From Actinacidiphila bryophytorum (GTDB lineage Bacteria; Actinomycetota; Actinomycetes; Streptomycetales; Streptomycetaceae), in assembly GCF_016916835.1 (NCBI RefSeq), contig NZ_JAFFIX010000019.1, forward strand, positions 86,857-150,856: DNA of 64,000 nucleotides, given 5' to 3'. Shown here in pieces: positions 25,995 through 34,531 of this stretch (position 1 is the first letter of the stretch; each line of letters opens with the position of its first letter). The translations under genes and the position numbers were made by a program. Below the pieces are notes generated by a model. The model was not told the DNA's origin, did not search any database, and was given only the letters and a program-made list of their open reading frames with translations.

Positions 25995-26012
25995 CATGGG
26001 AGCGCTCCCATG
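25995..26012. promoter_or_regulatory. Perfect CebR-type operator upstream of AA10 oxygenase
   Basis: CATGGGAGCGCTCCCATG is an 18-bp perfect palindrome whose core TGGGAGCGCTCCCA (25997-26010) is the published CebR box of Streptomyces. CebR is the LacI-family repressor of cellulose and cello-oligosaccharide use, released by cellobiose. It lies about 90 bases before the oxygenase start, a normal operator position. The match is exact; control by CebR is inferred. Confidence 0.85.
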
Positions 26013-26103
26013 TGCGTGCCCATGACATTCCCCCCACTCCGCCCCTGAGGACCCGGCTGCGGTGGACCACGGCCTCGGGGACGTTGCCGGAAAGGTCACC
26101 ACC

Positions 26104-27252
26104 TTGAAGAGAAACAGACAGCTCTCCTTAATGGCCGTGCTGGCCACGCTGGTCTCGGCGCTCGGCATCGTTTTCCTCACTCAGGGCTCCGCGCAGGCGC
26201 ACGGCGTGGCCATGTCGCCGGGCTCGCGGACGTATCTGTGCTACGAGGACGCCAAGACCTCGACGGGCGCGCTCGTGCCCACCAACCCGGCGTGTGCCGC
26301 GGCCGTCGCCCAGAGCGGGACGACACCGCTGTACAACTGGTTCGCGGTGCTCGACTCCAATGCGGGCGGCCGCAACGTGGGCTATGTGCCCGACGGGACG
26401 ATCTGCAGCGCGGGCAACAAGTCGCCGTACGACTTCTCCGCCTACAACGCGGCCCGGGACGACTGGCCCAGGACGCACCTGACCTCCGGGTCGACGATCC
26501 AGCTGCAGTACAGCAACTGGGCCGCGCACCCGGGCACCTTCCATGTCTACGTGACCAAGCAGGGCTGGTCCCCGACCACTCCGCTGGCGTGGGCCGACCT
26601 GGTGGACATCGGCAGCAGCACCAACCCGCCCGCGGTGGGCTCGCCGGGTGCTGACGGCGGCCACTACTACTGGGACCAGGCGCTGCCCTCGGGTCGTACC
26701 GGCGATGCCCTGCTGTTCATCCAGTGGGTGCGCTCGGACAGCAACGAGAACTTCTTCTCCTGCTCCGACATCGCCTTCGACGGCGGCCACGGCGAGGTGA
26801 CCGGCATCCACAACGGCTCCACCACGCCGCCCACCTCCCAGCCCCCGACCTCCCAGCCCCCCACGTCCCAGCCCCCGACGTCGCAGCCGCCCACCTCGCA
26901 GCCGCCGACGTCCCAGCCCCCGACCTCCATGCCGCCGGTCGACGGCGACTGCATGGCCATGTACTCGGTGACCAACTCCTGGAGCGGCGGCTTCCAGGGA
27001 TCGGTCGAGGTCATGAACCACGGCACCTCACCGTCGAGCCACTGGACCGTGACCTGGAAGCCAGGTGACGGGACACAGATATCCAGTCTGTGGAACGGCG
27101 TGCTGACCACCAGCAACGGCAATGCGAGCGTCACCAACGCCGCCTACAACGGGACGATCGCACCGGACGGCAACACCACGTTCGGCTTCACCGCCAACTC
27201 CTCGTCCGGTATCAACCTGCCCAACGGCTCCATCACCTGCACGTTCTCCTGA
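26104..27252 (+). CDS. Secreted lytic polysaccharide monooxygenase, AA10 with CBM2
   Basis: This copper enzyme oxidatively cleaves crystalline cellulose or chitin outside the cell. The signal peptide ends AQA, placing His33 (HGVAMSPGSR) as mature residue 1, half of the copper histidine brace; the second is in AAHPGTFHVYV. A (QPPTS)n linker of about seven repeats follows, then a family 2 carbohydrate-binding module bounded by Cys in DGDCMAMYS and ITCTF. The C-terminal CBM2 and the CebR operator favour cellulose. The TTG at 26104 is chosen because GGAAAGG lies eight bases upstream and it opens a Lys/Arg n-region; GTG 26062 is the alternative. The mature enzyme is about 350 residues. A terminator follows. 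Confidence 0.92.
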   Translation: MKRNRQLSLMAVLATLVSALGIVFLTQGSAQAHGVAMSPGSRTYLCYEDAKTSTGALVPTNPACAAAVAQSGTTPLYNWFAVLDSNAGGRNVGYVPDGTICSAGNKSPYDFSAYNAARDDWPRTHLTSGSTIQLQYSNWAAHPGTFHVYVTKQGWSPTTPLAWADLVDIGSSTNPPAVGSPGADGGHYYWDQALPSGRTGDALLFIQWVRSDSNENFFSCSDIAFDGGHGEVTGIHNGSTTPPTSQPPTSQPPTSQPPTSQPPTSQPPTSQPPTSMPPVDGDCMAMYSVTNSWSGGFQGSVEVMNHGTSPSSHWTVTWKPGDGTQISSLWNGVLTTSNGNASVTNAAYNGTIAPDGNTTFGFTANSSSGINLPNGSITCTFS

Positions 27253-27266
27253 CGTGCCGTAGCCGG

Positions 27267-27306
27267 CGTCCGCCCCGCAAGGCCCGGTGGCCGTGCGGGG
27301 CGGACG
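27267..27306. terminator. Bidirectional terminator
   Basis: CGTCCGCCCCGCA (27267-27279) pairs perfectly with TGCGGGGCGGACG (27294-27306), a 13-bp stem between the convergent oxygenase and FMN-reductase genes. Confidence 0.8.
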
Positions 27307-27340
27307 TATGCGGGGGCGGCGCCTGCCGGGGGGTGGAGCG

Positions 27341-27904
27341 TCAGGGGGTGAAGAAGGTCTTCGCGCGCAGCGCCGCGTCGTGGTCGTCGGCGACCTGGCC
27401 GGGGCGGGTGGCGCTGGCCAGCAGCACACCGCGGAAGTCCATCCGCATGTAGCGGGCGGTCTTCTCCAGGGTGCCGACCAGCGGGTCCGCGTCGGAGTAG
27501 TCGGTGCCGGCCAGTGCGGTGACGCCCCACAGGGTGCGGCCTGCCATCCGGGAGCGGAAGTCGACCCCGGGTACGCGCATCCAGCCCGACCAGTGGTCGA
27601 GGTACTGCTTGGTCGGCGTCGAGACCGAGTACCAGTACAGCGGCGAGGCGACGACCACGTCGGTCGCCTCCAGGGTGGCGTCGAGCAAAGTGCGGGCGTG
27701 GCCCGTGGGCGCGGGGTAGGAGCCGTCGCCGTCGTGCCGCAGGTCGGCGAAGTCCGGCAGCCGCATCTCCGCGAGCCGCACCCAGTGCTGCTCGACGTCG
27801 GAGGGCAGCTGCGCCGCCGCCTGCTGGGCCAGGGCCTCGGTGTTGCCGCCGCTGCGGGTGCTGCCGAGGAGGAAGAGGAAGCGTCGCCCCGTGAAGTCAT
27901 GCAT
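27341..27904 (-). CDS. NAD(P)H-dependent FMN reductase, flavodoxin-like
   Basis: The 187-residue product matches the NADPH-dependent FMN reductase / flavodoxin-like fold family: phosphate-binding loop FLLGSTRSGGNTE near the N-terminus, then ASPLYWYSVSTPTKQYLDHWSGW, which positions the isoalloxazine ring. It should be a soluble quinone, azo or nitro reductase. ATG 27904 is chosen because it directly precedes the family N-terminus; ATG 27910 and 27925 are alternatives. No ribosome site is evident at any of them, but a promoter-like pair lies just upstream so that the mRNA could be leaderless. Confidence 0.8.
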   Translation of the reverse strand: MHDFTGRRFLFLLGSTRSGGNTEALAQQAAAQLPSDVEQHWVRLAEMRLPDFADLRHDGDGSYPAPTGHARTLLDATLEATDVVVASPLYWYSVSTPTKQYLDHWSGWMRVPGVDFRSRMAGRTLWGVTALAGTDYSDADPLVGTLEKTARYMRMDFRGVLLASATRPGQVADDHDAALRAKTFFTP

Positions 27905-27910
27905 GTGCAT

Positions 27911-27940
27911 ATATTGCGCGCGCATCCAAAGCACCGTCAA
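27911..27940 (-). promoter_or_regulatory. Candidate promoter for leaderless FMN reductase mRNA
   Basis: On the minus strand TTGACG (27940-27935) and CAATAT (27916-27911) are 18 bases apart. The -10 ends seven bases before the ATG at 27904, where transcription would be expected to start. No ribosome-binding site is seen, which fits leaderless translation. Confidence 0.4.
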
Positions 27941-27973
27941 GCGATCCGGATCACACCGCCCCGCCCGCAGGGT

Positions 27974-28930
27974 CTACGGGGTGCCCGCGGGGGCCGCGGC
28001 CGGGTCGGCGGCGTCCGCCGCGGGGGCGGTCGCCGGGAGCGGGGCGGCGGCACGGGTGCGGCGGGCGTTGCGTACGGCGTCGGCGGTCAGCAGGACCAGC
28101 GCCGACCAGACCAGCAGGAAGCCGATCCACTGCTCGGTCGACATCGTCTCGTGGAAGTGCAGGATGCCGATCAGGAACTGGAAGACCGGCGCCAGGTACT
28201 GCAGCAGGCCGAGCGTGGACAGCGGCAGCCGGTTCGCCGACATGCCGAAGCAGACCAGCGGCACCGCGGTGACCAGGCCGGACAGTGCGAGCAGGCCCGC
28301 GTGGCCGGGCCCGTGGTGGGTGAAGGTCGAGTCGCCGCGGGAGCCGAGGACCAGCAGGAAGGCCAGCGCGGGCAGGAACTGCACGGAGGTCTCCGCGGCC
28401 AGCGACTCCAGGCCGCCCATGGCGACCTTCTTCTTGACCAGGCCGTAGGTGCCGAAGGACAGCGCAAGGGTGAGCGCGATCCACGGCAGCCGCCCGTAGC
28501 CGACCGCGAGCACCGCGACCGCGACGGCGCCGATGCCGACGGCCGCCCACTGCACGCGCCGCAGCCGCTCGTGCAGGACGAGGACGGCGAGCGCGATGGT
28601 CACCAGCGGGTTGATGAAGTAGCCGAGCGAGGTCTCCACGACGTGGCCGGCGTTGACCGCCCAGATGTACATGCCCCAGTTCACCGACACCACGGTCGCG
28701 GCGAGCGCGAGCAGGGCGAGCCGGCGCGGCTCGCGCACGACGTCGGCGATCCAGGCCCACCGGCGCAGCGCCAGCAGGATGACGGCGACCACCACCAGCG
28801 ACCACACCATCCGGTGGGCCAGGATCTCGCCCGCGCCCGCGGGTTCGAGCAGCGGCCAGTACAGCGGGAACAGCCCCCACAGCCCGTAGGCCGCGAAACC
28901 GTAGACCAGCCCTGCCCGGTTCTCGCCCAT
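27974..28930 (-). CDS. rarD: EamA/RarD-family transporter
   Basis: The 318-residue protein has ten hydrophobic segments and the RarD hallmarks: GLVYGFAAYGLWGLFPLYW at the N-terminus, EILAHRMVWS, SVNWGMYIWAVNAGHVVETSLGYFINPL and GLLQYLAPVFQFLIG. RarD belongs to the drug/metabolite transporter superfamily; its substrate is not firmly known. The ATG at 28930 has GGGAGGA about six bases upstream and directly precedes the conserved start; earlier in-frame codons lack this. The C-terminal tail is Ala/Pro-rich. Confidence 0.9.
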   Translation of the reverse strand: MGENRAGLVYGFAAYGLWGLFPLYWPLLEPAGAGEILAHRMVWSLVVVAVILLALRRWAWIADVVREPRRLALLALAATVVSVNWGMYIWAVNAGHVVETSLGYFINPLVTIALAVLVLHERLRRVQWAAVGIGAVAVAVLAVGYGRLPWIALTLALSFGTYGLVKKKVAMGGLESLAAETSVQFLPALAFLLVLGSRGDSTFTHHGPGHAGLLALSGLVTAVPLVCFGMSANRLPLSTLGLLQYLAPVFQFLIGILHFHETMSTEQWIGFLLVWSALVLLTADAVRNARRTRAAAPLPATAPAADAADPAAAPAGTP

Positions 28931-29085
28931 CGCCTCGTCCTCCCCACACCCGCCGTACGCGGTGCGGGTACGGGCGGCAGTCCGACGGTAGCGGCAGGAC
29001 GACCGCACTGCCAGGCCCGTATCGCGTATTGGTCCTGACGACTCGGTGGGAGCAGATGCGCTCGGGCATTCAGCCGCCGGGGCGC

Positions 29086-29955
29086 TCAGGCGCCGAGTGC
29101 GCGCACCTCCACCGCGACGGTCTCCCGCAGCGGCGTGGTCGGGCGGCCGATCAGCCGGGCCAGCTCGCCGCTCGTGCCGGCCAGCAGGCCGCGCCCGATC
29201 GCCCGGTCCACGTCGACCAGCACCGCGGCGAAGTCGGCCGGCACCCCGACGCCGACCAGGATCTCCTGCCGCTCCTCGGCGCTCACGTCGTGGTAGGCGA
29301 CCTCGCGGCCGGCGACCTCGGCGACGGTGGCCGCGTACTCGGGGAAGCTCCAGGCGGTGTCGCCGCTCAGGTCGTACGCCTTGTTCTCGTGGCCCTCGCC
29401 GGCCAGCACGGCCGCTGCCGCCGCAGCGTAGTCCGCCCGCGCGGCGGAGGAGACCCGGCCGTCGCCCGCGTTGCCGATCACGACGCCGTGTTCGAGTACG
29501 GCGGGCAGGTTCGCGGTGTAGACCTCGGTGTACCAGCCGTTGCGCAGGAAGACGTACGGCAGGCCCGAGGCGAGGATGTGCTCCTCGGTGGCCTTGTGCT
29601 CGTCGGCCAGGACGAAGTCGGCCGCGGGGCCGCCCAGCACGCCGGTGTACGCCAGCAGCGCCACGCCGGCCTCGGCTGCCGCGTCCACGACGGCGGTGTG
29701 CTGCGGGATGCGGCGGCCGACCTCGTTGCCCGAGACCAGCAGGACGCGGTCGCCCGCGGCGAAGGCGCCCTTGAGGCTCGCGGGGTTGTCGTAGTCGGCC
29801 ACCCGCACCTGCACGCCGCCCGCGGCGAGGTCGGCGGCCTTGTCCGCCCGCCGCACGACGGCGGCGATGCCGGCGGGCTCGACCCCGCGCTCCAGCAGGT
29901 CGGCGATGACGAGGCGGCCGAGGTGGCCGGTGGCTCCGGTGACGACGATGCTCAC
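29086..29955 (-). CDS. NAD(P)-dependent quinone reductase, QorB/NmrA-like
   Basis: The 289-residue protein has the N-terminal dinucleotide loop VTGATGHLGRLV and the NmrA-like atypical short-chain dehydrogenase pattern, with HKATEEHILASGLPYVFLRNGWYTE and the repeating LAGEGHENKAYDLSG segment. It resembles E. coli QorB (YtfG), an NADPH:quinone oxidoreductase. The GTG at 29955 has GGAG eight bases upstream and starts the fold at residue 1. It is divergent from an HxlR-type regulator 96 bases away, a very common arrangement in which the regulator controls the reductase in response to quinones or electrophiles. Confidence 0.85.
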   Translation of the reverse strand: MSIVVTGATGHLGRLVIADLLERGVEPAGIAAVVRRADKAADLAAGGVQVRVADYDNPASLKGAFAAGDRVLLVSGNEVGRRIPQHTAVVDAAAEAGVALLAYTGVLGGPAADFVLADEHKATEEHILASGLPYVFLRNGWYTEVYTANLPAVLEHGVVIGNAGDGRVSSAARADYAAAAAAVLAGEGHENKAYDLSGDTAWSFPEYAATVAEVAGREVAYHDVSAEERQEILVGVGVPADFAAVLVDVDRAIGRGLLAGTSGELARLIGRPTTPLRETVAVEVRALGA

Positions 29956-30024
29956 GGTGGATCTCCAGGGGGTGGCGTTCCTTGCGGTCGTGATCACCGT
30001 AACCGGCACGCTAACTTATGGAAA

Positions 30025-30047
30025 GTACCCACCTTGACGTACGGTAC
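30025..30047. promoter_or_regulatory. GTAC-repeat region, candidate HxlR operator
   Basis: Three GTAC tetramers occur at 30025-30028, 30039-30042 and 30044-30047 in the 96-base gap between the divergent reductase and HxlR genes. Imperfect GTAC-containing dyads are a plausible HxlR-family binding site and would overlap both promoters. No match to a defined consensus could be tested. Confidence 0.35.
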
Positions 30048-30051
30048 ATAC

Positions 30052-30399
30052 ATGAAGGTGAGCTGCCCTGAGCGGGCCATTCTCGAACACGTCACCAGCC
30101 GGTGGGGCGTCCTGGTGCTCGCCGCCCTGCTCGACGCCGAGAGCCTGCGGTTCAGCGAACTGCGCGACGGCATCGGGGACGTGAGCGAGAAGATGCTGAC
30201 GCAGACGCTGCGGACCCTGGAGCGCGACGGTTTCGTACGCCGCCGCGCCCGCCCCGTCATACCGCCGCACGTCGACTACGACCTGACCGACCTCGGCCGC
30301 GAGGCCGCAGGCAAGGTGCGGGCGCTCGCGGTGTGGACCGAGTCCCGGGTCGCGGCAGTGGCCGAGGCCCAGTCGGCCTACGACGCGGCACGCGTCTGA
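30052..30399 (+). CDS. HxlR-family winged-helix transcriptional regulator
   Basis: The 115-residue protein is a complete HxlR (DUF24) regulator: Cys in VSCPERAILEHVTSRWGVLVLAAL, then FSELRDGIGDVSEKMLTQTLRTLERDGFV, then the wing VDYDLTDLGRE. The N-terminal Cys5 is the position that senses electrophiles or quinones in family members such as YodB/HypR. The ATG at 30052 fits the family start. It lies opposite the QorB-like gene and probably regulates it. Confidence 0.9.
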   Translation: MKVSCPERAILEHVTSRWGVLVLAALLDAESLRFSELRDGIGDVSEKMLTQTLRTLERDGFVRRRARPVIPPHVDYDLTDLGREAAGKVRALAVWTESRVAAVAEAQSAYDAARV

Positions 30400-30439
30400 C
30401 GCCGGGAGGACCGCCGCCTGGCCGTGACCCGTGTACGTG

Positions 30440-33400
30440 TCACTGCGGGAACATCTCCAGGTCCCGGTCGATCCTGCGCCCCGCCCTGGCCGCCGACAGC
30501 CAGCGGTGCCCGTCGGGCAGGACGCGGGCCAGGTCCGCCACCGCGTCGTCCCGCAGCACCATCGCCTCACCGAAGACGCCCGCCTCGCGTACGGCGACCG
30601 CCAGGTCGGCGCTGACCACCATGACGTCGGGGTGCTCGGGGGACAGCCGCCAGCTCAGCCAGTCGAGGCTCTCGCGGGTGAGCGGGACCGCCGCGCCCGG
30701 GTCGCCGGCCTCGGCCGTCGCGTTCGCCAGCGTCACCTGGGCGATCATGGCGTACGGATGCTCCCCGAGCGCGGCCCGCAGCCCCTCCGCGGCGGTACGG
30801 CTCAGCTCCACCGCCTGCAAGGCCTGGCCGCCCTGCCGAAGGTGCACGGCGAGGTTGTGGGCGCACACCAGGGCCGAGGGGTGGTCGGCGCCCAGCGAGG
30901 CCGTCACGCGCTCGTGGACGGCCCGGCCGAGCTCCAGCGCCGCCTCCGTTTCGCCTGCATCCGCACGGGCCGACGCCAGGGCCAGCGCACACGCCAGGGC
31001 GCCGGGCAGGGCGTCGTCGTAGCGCTCCCGGTAGGCCGTGTGGGTCTGCCGCAGCAGTTCGCGTGCCTCCTCGTCCTGCCCGGCCCGGCGCAGCGACAGG
31101 GCCAGTGAGGTGGCCCGGGCCAGCGCGGCAGGACCCTGCGGGTCCTCCTCCGGCGCCTCCGCCAGGTCGCGCAGCAGCGCCACCGACTCGGCGTATTCGC
31201 CGAGCGCCCGCAGGTCCGCGCCCAGGGCGGCGAGTGCGTCGAAGGTCTGCGGGTGCCACTGGCCCAGGACCGTGGTGGACGACCGGGCCACCTCCTCGTT
31301 CAGCCGCCGGGCCGCCTGGTAGCTCCCGGCGATGTGCAGGTCCACGGCGTGGCTGTGGCTGAGGGCCAGTGCGTCCGGGTGGTCCTCGCCCATCATCTCC
31401 TGCATCCTCGCCCGGGCGTCCACGACGAGTTCCAGGGCCTCGCGGAAGCGGCCGAGCACCCGCAGGTCGGCGGCGACGGCACCCGCGGTCCGCAGCGTCT
31501 GCGGATGGTCCTCGCCCAGTTCCTCGCGCATACGGGCGAGCACGTCCTCGTCCAGGGGCAGGCACTCCGTGAAACGCCCCTGGCTGCGCAGGACCGCGGC
31601 CAGCTGTGAGCGCAGCCGCAGCAACTGCCGGTCCCGCTCGCCGAACAACTCCTCCCACCGCCGGGTCAGTTCGCGGGCGAGTTGCTCGGCCATGGACAAC
31701 TCGCCGCGCTGCCACAGGTAGTGCACCCGGTCGATGAACAGCTCCCTGGTCTCCGGGTCGGGGCAGGCCGCCGCCCCTGACGCGCCCAGGTGCGGCCAGA
31801 CACGGGCGTAGAGCGGCCAGTTGGCGCGGTCGTCGGTGCCGCCGAACGCGGGACGCGCCCCCGCCAGGACGCGGTGGACGGTGTGCCGTACGTCTTCGAG
31901 CTCCTGGTCGCCCATGTCGTTCCTGACCACCGCCTGGACCAGCCGGTGCACCTGGACGGTGCCCTTGGCGCTGTCGAAGACCGCAAGTCCGTACCGCCGC
32001 AGGCTCTGCAGCACCTGGCCCATCATCAGCCGGTCCCGCAGCCGCTCGTCGTAGGGCAGCAGCGCCTCGACCATCCGGTCGCCGTACAGGAGCTGCACCG
32101 ACACGGGCTCGGCGGACATCAACGAGCACAGCTGGAGCAGCCGCGCGGCTGCCGGCATGTCGCGCAGCAGCCGCATGAAGGCCACCTGCCACGGGGCGCC
32201 GAACGCCACGGGCGAATCGGCCGGCGTGACGGCGCTCAGCGCCAGGACGGTCTGCTCCCGCAGCTGCTCGATGTACGTGCCGACCGGCGTCGCCGTCTCG
32301 TACAGCCAGGACGCGGCCAGTTCCACGGCCAGGGGTATGTGGCCCACCTCGGCGGCGAGTTCGGACGCGTCCTCACGTCCGACACCGGGAAGGCGCCGCA
32401 GCAGGTGGTCCACCGCCTCCTCGACGGTGAAGACGTCCAGCTCCAGGACACCCGTGCGCAGATTCCAGGTCCTGTTGCGGCTGGTGACCAGGACGTCGCC
32501 GGGGCCCGAGGGGAGGTAGGGCATGACGGCGTCGGGGTCGTCGGCATTGTCCAGCACCACCAGCCAGCGGCCCTGCGGCTCCCGGCGCAGCGCGTCGAGG
32601 GCGGACTGCGCGGCCTCCGCCAGGTTCTGCGTCTCCTCGGGCGACTCGCCCAGGCGGAAGGCGAGTTCGGCGAGCGAGGCCGCGATCGACTCGGACTGCT
32701 CTGCGGAGATCCACCAGACCACGGCGTACTCGGCGGCGAACCGGTGCGCGTACTCCAGGGCCAGCTGCGTCTTGCCGACACCGCTCAGCCCGCACACCGC
32801 CTGCGGCATGGTCGTGTACCGCGGCGGCTCGTACGACGGCTGGTCGTCCGGGAAGAGCTGCGGGCGCAACCGCTCGCGCAGCTCGGCCAGTTGCCCGGCG
32901 CGGCCGGTGAACTCCGCGTTGCGCGACGGGAGGTTGAAGATCCTCGGCAAGTCCCCGGGAAAGGCCGGGCGCCGCCCGCCGCGCCCGGGCTGCGGCAGCT
33001 GCTCCGGCGGCTCCAGGCCCAGTGCCTGGTGCACCGCCTCGCTCGCCGCGGTCTCGCCCAGCGTGGCCAGGTTCACCGCGGACGCCCCCCACCGGACGGG
33101 GGACGCGCCGGCCACCTGCAGGACGACCAGCCGCGGTACGTAGGTCGGCGCCGCCGCCCGGTGCCGCTGCGTGGCCGCGGACCAGACCAGGACGGCCGGC
33201 TGCGGCCCGTACGGATCCGGCGTGCCGCCGAGCTGCCGGGACAGCACGTCGAAGCCCGCGGCGGTGAGCAGCCAGCCCACCCACTCGGCCCACAGGGTGT
33301 CCTCCGCCGCGTGGACCACCGCGATCTGCTCGCGCGCGGGCACCGCGGACACCGCGGGGACTGCGGGCGCCGTCTCGGCCCCGACCGGTGCGTCCAGTTC

Positions 33401-34264
33401 CCGGCCGATACGTTCCAGGGTGCGGGCGCTCTCCGCGCTGATCTCGTCGGCCCTGTTCAGGGCGCGGTCGATGTCCTCGGTCACCGGCGCCACCTCCACC
33501 GGTACGGGCGGGCGCTCCGGGTCCCTTACCTCGCCGGGGCCGAGCCCCGCGCCCGCCCGCAGCTCCTCCAGCTCCTGGCTCAGCCGCCCCACCTGGTCGA
33601 TGACCCGGGCGAGCATGTCCTCGGCGCGGCGCCGCATCTCCTGAGCACCGTCGAGCCGGGCCACCGCCCGGCTCTCCTGGCCCTGGGCGCGGGCGAGTTC
33701 ACGCGCGGACTGCTCCAACCAGGGTGAGTCCGCGGCCCTGTTGCGCAGCTCCTCGCGCTCCCGGGTCAGGCCGTCGACCCGGCGCCGCAGGAAGTGCACC
33801 ATCGTCCACAGCACCATGACCAGCCGGCCGTAGTTGTCCGCGGCCTCCCGCAGCTCGTCCCGCTGGTCCTGCGCCCGAGTCAGCCGCTGGTACGCCTCGA
33901 TCAACTGCCCCTGCAACTCGGCGACCTGCGCCGGCGCCGACTGCTCCGGCGGCCGCACCGGGGCGGGCGACAGGGCCGCCCGCAGCAGGGACAGCGCCCG
34001 TACGCGGTCCGCGTGCCGGCCGCTGGTCGCCGCGACCAGTGACGTGACGAAGCGCTCCCTGGGCACCTTGCCGCCCAGGTACACGCCGATCGTGGTGGTC
34101 GACACCCCCAGCGGGCCGGTCAGGCTCTCCAGCGACCTGCCGCTTCCGCGGACCAGCTCCCGCAGGAACTCGGCCAGCGCCTGTGCCTCCCGGGTCTCCG
34201 CCCGTATCGGCCCGAACGGCCGCCCGCCCCTGTCCTGCCCCACCCCGCCATTGTCCCGGGCCAA
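30440..34264 (-). CDS. HTH / TIR-like / NB-ARC / TPR STAND protein, FxsT-like
   Basis: The 1274-residue product resembles the tetratricopeptide (FxsT-type) proteins of FxSxx-COOH systems, but with extra N-terminal parts. Order: helix-turn-helix-like segment (residues ~43-73, LGVSTTTIGVYLGGKV), long coiled coil (~115-240), TIR-like domain (~310-430, from IAVVHAAEDTLWAEWVGWLL), NB-ARC NTPase with P-loop GLSGVGKT near 493, Walker B WLVVLDNADD near 570 and TSRNR near 593, then about ten TPRs from ~850. No FxsA peptide, FxsB radical-SAM or FxsC gene is seen. The start is unsure: TTG 34264 or GTG 34243, neither with a good ribosome site. The architecture recalls TIR-NBS receptors, so ligand-induced oligomerisation is plausible; the signal is unknown. 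Confidence 0.75.
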   Translation of the reverse strand: MARDNGGVGQDRGGRPFGPIRAETREAQALAEFLRELVRGSGRSLESLTGPLGVSTTTIGVYLGGKVPRERFVTSLVAATSGRHADRVRALSLLRAALSPAPVRPPEQSAPAQVAELQGQLIEAYQRLTRAQDQRDELREAADNYGRLVMVLWTMVHFLRRRVDGLTREREELRNRAADSPWLEQSARELARAQGQESRAVARLDGAQEMRRRAEDMLARVIDQVGRLSQELEELRAGAGLGPGEVRDPERPPVPVEVAPVTEDIDRALNRADEISAESARTLERIGRELDAPVGAETAPAVPAVSAVPAREQIAVVHAAEDTLWAEWVGWLLTAAGFDVLSRQLGGTPDPYGPQPAVLVWSAATQRHRAAAPTYVPRLVVLQVAGASPVRWGASAVNLATLGETAASEAVHQALGLEPPEQLPQPGRGGRRPAFPGDLPRIFNLPSRNAEFTGRAGQLAELRERLRPQLFPDDQPSYEPPRYTTMPQAVCGLSGVGKTQLALEYAHRFAAEYAVVWWISAEQSESIAASLAELAFRLGESPEETQNLAEAAQSALDALRREPQGRWLVVLDNADDPDAVMPYLPSGPGDVLVTSRNRTWNLRTGVLELDVFTVEEAVDHLLRRLPGVGREDASELAAEVGHIPLAVELAASWLYETATPVGTYIEQLREQTVLALSAVTPADSPVAFGAPWQVAFMRLLRDMPAAARLLQLCSLMSAEPVSVQLLYGDRMVEALLPYDERLRDRLMMGQVLQSLRRYGLAVFDSAKGTVQVHRLVQAVVRNDMGDQELEDVRHTVHRVLAGARPAFGGTDDRANWPLYARVWPHLGASGAAACPDPETRELFIDRVHYLWQRGELSMAEQLARELTRRWEELFGERDRQLLRLRSQLAAVLRSQGRFTECLPLDEDVLARMREELGEDHPQTLRTAGAVAADLRVLGRFREALELVVDARARMQEMMGEDHPDALALSHSHAVDLHIAGSYQAARRLNEEVARSSTTVLGQWHPQTFDALAALGADLRALGEYAESVALLRDLAEAPEEDPQGPAALARATSLALSLRRAGQDEEARELLRQTHTAYRERYDDALPGALACALALASARADAGETEAALELGRAVHERVTASLGADHPSALVCAHNLAVHLRQGGQALQAVELSRTAAEGLRAALGEHPYAMIAQVTLANATAEAGDPGAAVPLTRESLDWLSWRLSPEHPDVMVVSADLAVAVREAGVFGEAMVLRDDAVADLARVLPDGHRWLSAARAGRRIDRDLEMFPQ

Positions 34265-34366
34265 CCCCTCGTTGTCCGGCGTTCACCGGCCCACCTCCCC
34301 CGGGCCAACCCGGTACAACCCCGGCCCCCCGCACGGTGGTTCCCCCCAGTCCCCCGGGAGCCCCCG

Positions 34367-34531
34367 ATGCCCTTCCTCGCAGCGCTCTTCCTCCCGCCCT
34401 TCCTCCTCCTGGCCACCCTGACGTACCCCTTCCGCCGGGGCGCCGGCCGTCACCGCCCCAAAGGGGCGGTCCGGTCCACTCCGGACCCGCGGCGAGTGGT
34501 GGGCTTGTCGCGCAGTTCCCCGCGCCCCTGA
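34367..34531 (+). CDS. Possible small membrane protein
   Basis: A 54-codon frame starts at ATG 34367 with GGGAG six bases upstream. It has one strong hydrophobic segment (MPFLAALFLPPFLLLATLTYPF) followed by a basic tail. The last third is encoded by the dispersed repeat, whose TGA at 34529 ends it. Small hydrophobic proteins of this kind are common in Streptomyces, but nothing identifies a function, and the C-terminus may have been altered by repeat insertion. Confidence 0.4.
   Translation: MPFLAALFLPPFLLLATLTYPFRRGAGRHRPKGAVRSTPDPRRVVGLSRSSPRP

Noticed and set aside
26824..26940. Short regular repeats resembling a CRISPR array
   Set aside because: They are in-frame 15-bp units encoding the QPPTS linker of the oxygenase, without spacers.
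30440..34264. Assigning a full FxSxx-COOH system to this locus
   Set aside because: No short gene ending in F-x-S-x-x, no radical-SAM FxsB and no FxsC were seen on either side.
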